From Chryseobacterium lathyri (lineage in GTDB: Bacteria > Bacteroidota > Bacteroidia > Flavobacteriales > Weeksellaceae), in NCBI RefSeq assembly GCF_003290185.1, contig NZ_QNFY01000002.1, forward strand, positions 362,313 through 426,312: a stretch of DNA of 64,000 bases. Reading direction: 5' to 3'. Below, in pieces: positions 59,635 through 64,000 of the stretch. Under the pieces are notes generated by a model. It did no database searches. It was given only the letters and a program-made list of their open reading frames with translations, and had not been told where the DNA came from. Within the stretch, counting starts at the first letter, position 1. Each line of letters opens with the position of its first letter. The translations under genes were made by a program, and so were the position numbers.

Positions 59635-61935
59635 TTATTTTTTTGTGTATTCAAGGGTCAGAGTAAATGAATTAATGATAGAATAATCATAATCCGGTTC
59701 GCCTAAAAGCTCAATTGTAGCCTTGTCTCTTTCTACAGTGATGTAAATTTTTGTTCGCCATTGATTGCCTGCAAACGCTGTATCCAGGGCATACCATTCT
59801 GTGAACATCTCATTGGAAATAATAGTTTCAAGATCGGGGAATTCGGCTCTGAGATCAATCTCTCCGGTTCTCGGAATCTGGTCTAAAAACAGAGTTTTTT
59901 TGTAAACAGGTTTACCATTGATCCAGGTTCCGCCAGTTAATTCTTCATCACGGGTATAAGAATGTTGCTTGTCTGCATATTTCTTTTGAATAAAAGAGTT
60001 GTCATCATAATTATTGCCAAAATAAACATTACTTGTTATACCTTTTGAATCCGCAAAACTTGATGTAAAATTCAATTCCATCGCCTGAGAAACGGTTAAC
60101 GCAAAGGTATCTGATGCAGAACCCCCGGTACCTGTAAGTCCAAAACCACCATCTTCCAGAGCGAATCTAGAATTATAAGAAGGGTTAACGTAATTAATAA
60201 AATTAACGCTTTCATTTAAGTGAAGATCTCCAGTGATTGGTTGTCCAGTAGCGGTTCCTGTTCTTGGTATAAAGCCTGAAGCATCAACCATTCCGGAAAG
60301 TTTATCCCAGCCGGGAATACCAGTATTATTCAAGTTGTCAACCCAAACATAGTTTTCACCTGTATCAAGTAAATTCCATACATCACCTACCGCTTGACCT
60401 GTTGTTGGTAAAGCTCCAAAATTGGCAACGGAACCCATGACATGATAAGTCCTGTTCAATAGTGAATTAATTTGAGCCTGGTTATAGTAATTGTTAAATA
60501 TCCAGCCACGTTGAACATAATCATTATTGCTTGCAGGAGTATATAGTTTTGCTGCTGTTATCCCTGTTGTAGGTGTTATAGTGATATCATCGGCGTTTGA
60601 AGCAGGGGATCCGATTTGTAGAAATCCGGCATTCATTCTCACCCAACGGTCTACAAAATCACCTGTGATTAAAGCTCTGTTTAATTGACCTTGCTGGAAA
60701 CTTCCAAAATTTCCATCAGCGGTATTTGAATATCCTGTTAGTGTTTGGTTACCATGGATAATTAATTTATTACCGATTGCTCCGTCATTCATTCCTGCTC
60801 CTGTACCGATCAAAATGTTATTATTGCCTGTAACGCCTGAACCGGCTGAAACCCCAATCATAATGTTTTTATCACCCAAGTTTGATTGGTTGTTGGCTTT
60901 CCAGCCTATCAGCGTATTAAGACTACCTGTAGTATTGACGTAACCTGCTCCTACTCCTAAAAAAGTATTTTTAAATCCTGTGGTGGTTTTATTTCCGGAC
61001 TCATCACCAATCATTGTATTTTGGCTGCTTGTCGTTGCGTTTTCACCGGATGCCGTTCCAATAAATACATTATATTCACCTGTAGTTAATTTAGAGCCAC
61101 TTAATACACCCACTGCTGTATTCCATTTACCTGACGTTAATTCAGAGAAAGAATAAGAACCGAATGCTACATTATTTCCGCCTGTAGTCACTTTTGGCAA
61201 AGCATTGTAACCAATAGACATATTGTAATAACCGGTCTGTGATTGGTTAATATTACCAAAGTAATGAGAGTAAAGAGTTTTATTAAAGTTCAACTCTCCG
61301 GCTCTGCCCTGATCAGCATTAAAAACAATAGCTTTTGTGGAGGAATTACCTCTGTCTATGACCGATTGTAATGTGTCATTTTCAGTGAAAGCCGGCTTGT
61401 CACTCAGATCATTATAGCTGCCTGAAATACCAACTTTATGTATTTTTACTTTTTCAGTACCTTCCTGAACCAAAGAAACACTTCCGTCTACATTGGTCGT
61501 TGGGATAATGCTAAATTCAGAAAGGTTGATCGGAAACGAAGATCCGTCACTCTGAGTAATGGTAATGATATTTTGAGAAGCATCATATTCTGCATTCTCA
61601 ATATGGATATTATTGGTTGCCAAACTGCTTAAATCTACCGCCTTACTCTGTTGAATACCGTTTTCTCCTGTATAAAATACCGTTAAAACATTTCCATTCA
61701 ATTCCGGATTCTGAATTGATGTCTGTGTTTCTATTTTATCTTTCCAAAGCTGAACATTTTGCGGGCTTATATTGGAAGCGTTTGCATCTGCTTTTTGAGA
61801 AAAATCATAGTCAATATTGTCCAAAGGAAGTTTTTCATTTTTGTGCCAGTAAGATTCCTGCCATTCCCAGAATTCTTCCTGTACTGGGATATCTCCGTTT
61901 TCGAAATATTTTTTTAGTTCTTGTTTTGTTTTCAT
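59635..61935 (-). CDS. Phage-tail-fibre-like protein with the shared N-terminal module
   Basis: A 766-residue protein. Residues 1-35 are a diverged copy of the module shared with the following genes ('FENGDIPVQEEFWEWQESYWHK'; see the repeat entries). Residues about 235-400 are a run of about seven Gly/Asn repeats of about 22-24 residues ('NTAVGVLSGSKLTTGEYN', 'FLGVGAGYVNTTG'), a pattern of trimeric fibre shafts. The C-terminal 100 residues carry 'ELTGGTWINGKPVYKKT', a motif I know from phage tail and baseplate proteins. No signal peptide. It is likely a trimeric receptor-binding fibre. Its stop is 22 bases before the 1265-residue gene. Confidence 0.75.
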   Translation of the reverse strand: MKTKQELKKYFENGDIPVQEEFWEWQESYWHKNEKLPLDNIDYDFSQKADANASNISPQNVQLWKDKIETQTSIQNPELNGNVLTVFYTGENGIQQSKAVDLSSLATNNIHIENAEYDASQNIITITQSDGSSFPINLSEFSIIPTTNVDGSVSLVQEGTEKVKIHKVGISGSYNDLSDKPAFTENDTLQSVIDRGNSSTKAIVFNADQGRAGELNFNKTLYSHYFGNINQSQTGYYNMSIGYNALPKVTTGGNNVAFGSYSFSELTSGKWNTAVGVLSGSKLTTGEYNVFIGTASGENATTSSQNTMIGDESGNKTTTGFKNTFLGVGAGYVNTTGSLNTLIGWKANNQSNLGDKNIMIGVSAGSGVTGNNNILIGTGAGMNDGAIGNKLIIHGNQTLTGYSNTADGNFGSFQQGQLNRALITGDFVDRWVRMNAGFLQIGSPASNADDITITPTTGITAAKLYTPASNNDYVQRGWIFNNYYNQAQINSLLNRTYHVMGSVANFGALPTTGQAVGDVWNLLDTGENYVWVDNLNNTGIPGWDKLSGMVDASGFIPRTGTATGQPITGDLHLNESVNFINYVNPSYNSRFALEDGGFGLTGTGGSASDTFALTVSQAMELNFTSSFADSKGITSNVYFGNNYDDNSFIQKKYADKQHSYTRDEELTGGTWINGKPVYKKTLFLDQIPRTGEIDLRAEFPDLETIISNEMFTEWYALDTAFAGNQWRTKIYITVERDKATIELLGEPDYDYSIINSFTLTLEYTKK
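61831..61935 (-). repeat. N-terminal module DNA, copy 1 (diverged)
   Basis: The first 105 bases of the tail-fibre-like gene encode a diverged form of the shared 35-residue module: FENGD, P.QE.FW, SYWHK.EK are kept. Confidence 0.8.
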
Positions 61936-61947
61936 TTTGTGATTTAT

Positions 61948-62589
61948 TTAAGATTCGCTGATAAGACTTCCTCCAATGACCCTTGTATTAGAATCAAATG
62001 AATTAGAGTAGTATTGTGTATTGTTATCAAGTATAACTGTATTTACATCTGGATTATAATTGAAGGCATTAGGCCCGATCTTTGCAACTCCAGCCACAAT
62101 ATATATTGAGCTAAGCTTGTTGTAGGCAAAAGCATAATCTTTAATTTCTTTTACATTCGCTGGAATCGTTATTGTTTCCAGTAGATTAGATGAAAAAGCT
62201 TGGTCATTGATCGTGGTAACACTTCCTGGAATGGTCAGAGATTTTAATTGATTATTACTGAAAGCTTCTCCACCAATAGTTAGAACACTATCAGCAAGGA
62301 ATACATTTGATATTCCGCTCCCTAGTGCAAATTGTGCAGGAATGTGCAGAGTACCCTGCTTTATAAATATATTCATAACCCGGAGAGGTGCTAATGTGGC
62401 ATTTCCGTTTTCATCTATTTCCGCATGAAAATCATTCCATCGTGGAAAGCCGTTTTCCAGACCTGCAATTTTAGTCATGTCTATTTTCTCATCCTTGTGC
62501 CAGTAAGAGTCCAGCCATGTCCAGAAATCTTCCTGTGTAGGTTTGTCTCCGTTTTCGAATAGGAACCTTAGTTCTTCTTTTGTTTTCAT
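61948..62589 (-). CDS. Array protein: shared module plus BspA-type leucine-rich repeats
   Basis: A 213-residue protein. Residues 1-35 are the shared module ('LFENGDKPTQEDFWTWLDSY', then WHKDEKI). From about 75 it is a BspA-like LRR_5 ladder ('GSGISNVFLADSVLTIGGEAF', 'LKSLTIPGSVTTINDQAF', 'IKDYAFAYNKLSSIYI'). Unlike the two upstream-in-operon copies its C-terminus ('VIGGSLISES') is not the conserved cap. No signal peptide, so it acts inside the cell or is released by a non-Sec route. LRR_5 domains usually bind proteins or glycans. Start 7 bases after the stop of the next array gene. Confidence 0.75.
   Translation of the reverse strand: MKTKEELRFLFENGDKPTQEDFWTWLDSYWHKDEKIDMTKIAGLENGFPRWNDFHAEIDENGNATLAPLRVMNIFIKQGTLHIPAQFALGSGISNVFLADSVLTIGGEAFSNNQLKSLTIPGSVTTINDQAFSSNLLETITIPANVKEIKDYAFAYNKLSSIYIVAGVAKIGPNAFNYNPDVNTVILDNNTQYYSNSFDSNTRVIGGSLISES
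62485..62589 (-). repeat. N-terminal module DNA, copy 2
   Basis: 105 bases encoding the module with DKPTQEDFW, WLDSYWHKDEK. Very close in DNA to copies 3 and 4. Confidence 0.85.
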
Positions 62590-62596
62590 ATTTGTT

Positions 62597-63235
62597 TTAT
62601 CTGTAAGTGATTGTAGCTGTTGCAGGGATTCCTGCGGTACTTAAATCTAATCCTGACAAGGCAGATACATGGGTAAGCGATGGAATATTAAATGCATTTT
62701 CACCCACTGATTTTACCGAATCTGGAATATATATTTCTGTAAGGTTTGGATTGTTATACATTTGAAATGCGCCACTCCCGATTGTCTCTATTCCTTCTTC
62801 CAGTATAAGCTCTGTTATTTTACAGTTTGAGCTTGCAAATGCTGAATTTTCAATAATCTTGCATGATCCTGGAATTCTTAAAGATCCTTTTAAAAACTGC
62901 GATGAAAAAGTGGAAGACTTAATTTTCTCCAAAGAGTTAGGGAAAATAACAGTAGTAAGAGTGTTTTTGCCTATTCCATACGAAAAACTCATACCGGTGG
63001 AAAGGCTTCCAATTATTTTTGTTCCTTCGGGGAATATGATCTTTTTACCCATTCCAACTATTTCCGTACTATCTGTGGGAGAATGGACAAATTCATCGTA
63101 CGCAATGAGGTCAAGTGAGCTGTTCGTGAGCTTTTCATCCTTGTGCCAGTATGAATCCAGCCATGTCCAGAAATCTTCCTGTGTAGGCTTGTCTCCGTTT
63201 TCGAATAAAAGCCTTAGTTCTTCTTTTGTTTTCAT
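62597..63235 (-). CDS. Array protein: shared module, BspA-type LRRs and conserved C-terminal cap
   Basis: A 212-residue paralogue. Residues 1-35 are almost identical to those of its neighbours. The LRR_5 part has different repeats ('LEKIKSSTFSSQFLKGSLRI', 'CKIIENSAF', 'IETIGSGAF', 'VKSVGENAF'). The last 35 residues form the cap 'GLDLSTAGIPATATITYR' shared with the gene at 63242 and the cut gene at the window edge. So the ends are fixed and the middle is diverged, as in a modular binding protein. It is 6 bases downstream of the neighbouring array gene and 7 bases upstream of the next. Confidence 0.75.
   Translation of the reverse strand: MKTKEELRLLFENGDKPTQEDFWTWLDSYWHKDEKLTNSSLDLIAYDEFVHSPTDSTEIVGMGKKIIFPEGTKIIGSLSTGMSFSYGIGKNTLTTVIFPNSLEKIKSSTFSSQFLKGSLRIPGSCKIIENSAFASSNCKITELILEEGIETIGSGAFQMYNNPNLTEIYIPDSVKSVGENAFNIPSLTHVSALSGLDLSTAGIPATATITYR
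63131..63235 (-). repeat. N-terminal module DNA, copy 3
   Basis: 105 bases encoding the module; nearly identical in DNA to copies 2 and 4. Confidence 0.85.
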
Positions 63236-63349
63236 AATATTTTATCTATAGGTGATTATTGTTGTTGCAGGAATACCGGCATTACTTAGATCCAGACCAG
63301 CCGGAGCTGAAACTGTTTTTAGCGAAGGAATGGCAAATGCATTTTGTCC
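63200..63349 (-). repeat. Exact 150-bp repeat, first copy
   Basis: Identical base for base to 63851-64000 at an offset of 651. It spans the first 12 codons of one gene, the 6-base gap and the last 35 codons of the next. The repeat may run on past the window edge. Confidence 0.85.
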
Positions 63350-63886
63350 AACAAATTGGACTGAACCTGGGATATAAAGATTTTTAACAGTAGCTTTTGG
63401 GCAATTAAAAGCATAACCATCAATTCGTATTAATCCTTCATTAAGGATAATCTCTTCTAATGAGTAGGATTCATTGGTCATAACTCCATTTACAAGGCTA
63501 GCTTGTCCACTGAAAGCACCACTACCAATAATTCTTAACGTTGAAGGAGTTTTAACCTTTTTTATATTTTGGGATGAAAATACACCAATCCCAATTTCCT
63601 CAAGACCTTCAGTAAAGTTTACTTCAATAATCTGATAGCCCATCCCTGAATATTGAAAAGATGCATCTGTAATTTTTTTAACATTTTTGGGAATGGAAAT
63701 GGATAATACATGTCCTAATAGTATCCCATCGGTAACATAAGGGATCACTTTTTCCACTGAATCGATAGATTCTGGAGTGATTTTTTCATCCTTATGCCAG
63801 TAAGAGTCCAGTAAAGCCCAGAAATCTTCCTGTACAGGCTTGTCTCCATTCTCGAATAAAAGCCTTAGTTCTTCTTTTGTTTTCAT
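63242..63886 (-). CDS. Array protein: shared module, BspA-type LRRs and conserved C-terminal cap
   Basis: A 214-residue paralogue. The module is 'LFENGDKPVQEDFWALLDSY' followed by WHKDEKI. LRR_5 repeats are 'VKKITDASF', 'LEEIGIGVF', 'LRIIGSGAF', 'LIRIDGYAF' and 'VQFVGQNAF', with an inserted Asn/Ser/Glu loop near residue 135. The cap is 'GLDLSNAGIPATTIITYR'. The DNA of its 3' end and the 5' end of the next gene is identical to the corresponding window-edge DNA. It starts 6 bases after the stop of the following (cut) gene. Confidence 0.75.
   Translation of the reverse strand: MKTKEELRLLFENGDKPVQEDFWALLDSYWHKDEKITPESIDSVEKVIPYVTDGILLGHVLSISIPKNVKKITDASFQYSGMGYQIIEVNFTEGLEEIGIGVFSSQNIKKVKTPSTLRIIGSGAFSGQASLVNGVMTNESYSLEEIILNEGLIRIDGYAFNCPKATVKNLYIPGSVQFVGQNAFAIPSLKTVSAPAGLDLSNAGIPATTIITYR
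63782..63886 (-). repeat. N-terminal module DNA, copy 4
   Basis: 105 bases encoding the module with DKPVQEDFWALLDS; the 5' end is identical to copy 3. Confidence 0.85.
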
Positions 63887-64000
63887 AATATTTTATCTAT
63901 AGGTGATTATTGTTGTTGCAGGAATACCGGCATTACTTAGATCCAGACCAGCCGGAGCTGAAACTGTTTTTAGCGAAGGAATGGCAAATGCATTTTGTCC
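63851..64000 (-). repeat. Exact 150-bp repeat, second copy (reaches the window edge)
   Basis: Identical to 63200-63349, offset 651. Just beyond it, toward the gene body, the copies differ at a few bases. Confidence 0.85.
63893..64000 (-). CDS. C-terminal end of a further array protein, cut by the window edge
   Basis: The minus-strand frame from the window edge gives the last 35 residues of another paralogue, ending in the cap 'GLDLSNAGIPATTIITYR' and a TAA at 63893-63895. Its nucleotides are identical to the end of the gene at 63242. The body is outside the window, so the array has at least four LRR-type copies. Confidence 0.85.
   Translation of the reverse strand, partial: GQNAFAIPSLKTVSAPAGLDLSNAGIPATTIITYR

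Noticed and set aside
59635..64000. CRISPR array or phase-variable locus
   Set aside because: The repeats are coding, about 105-150 bp, with gene-sized spacing; there are no short regular repeats, cas genes or invertase gene in view.
53394..64000. Complete prophage
   Set aside because: No capsid, terminase, portal, integrase, sheath or tube gene is seen; only tail-fibre-like features are present, so I do not call a phage.

Overview
The window reads as chromosome of a Flavobacteriia member, most likely Chryseobacterium or a close relative in the Weeksellaceae. The signs are low GC, promoters of the Bacteroidetes TAnnTTTG type, an alternative complex III, gldH and type IX secretion (T9SS) cargo, type III glutamine synthetase, and the protein sequences themselves. 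No rRNA, tRNA, CRISPR array, transposase or integrase was seen.

Layout. 0-10 kb: the cut end of one gene, a secreted protein, and the minus-strand operon actABCDEF (alternative complex III) with no oxidase genes after actF. 10-19 kb: a SPOR protein, a polytopic membrane protein, a T9SS cargo protein, SelO, and the cluster ricT-gldH-class A PBP. 19-27 kb: an OmpP1/FadL porin, an SGNH lipoprotein, prs, rplY, sufS, a second T9SS cargo protein and a nitroreductase. 27-32 kb: a haem operon hemA-hemC-(DUF1287)-(amidase)-hemD-hemE, with two secreted envelope genes inside it. 32-38 kb: the elongasome operon mreB-mreC-mreD-mrdA-rodA, then a pentapeptide-repeat gene. 39-53 kb: housekeeping and single genes (NlpC/P60 lipoprotein, glnA type III, a DUF6909-like gene, aspartate kinase, DinB, M1 peptidase, coaX, GNAT, tadA, a TonB-C-like protein, a WYL regulator), with repeats and structured non-coding elements between them.

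53-64 kb is accessory and is the most unusual part. On the minus strand, reading from the window edge, at least four short genes stand head to tail. The three whole ones share a near-identical 35-residue N-terminal module followed by BspA-type leucine-rich repeats. Then come a phage-tail-fibre-like protein with the same N-terminal module, a 1265-residue cytoplasmic protein of unknown family, and a strong hairpin. Beyond the hairpin lies an AT-rich four-gene cassette: a protein with the two sequence blocks of caspase-like (clan CD) peptidases, two exported proteins and one small ORF. My reading, which is inference, is a modular binding or display system related to phage-tail-like particles, with a possible effector cassette behind it. 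The array carries an exact repeat of at least 150 bp reaching the window edge, which suggests that it expands and shuffles by recombination.

How the genes work together: the act genes form one quinol-oxidising complex; ricT, gldH and the PBP, and the mre/rod operon, serve envelope growth and gliding/T9SS; the hem operon makes uroporphyrinogen III and coproporphyrinogen III. Several starts were moved inward from the longest ORF (actD, gldH, the DUF1287 gene, hemC, the NlpC/P60 gene, the DUF6909-like gene, the 1265-residue gene). Reasons are given in the entries.
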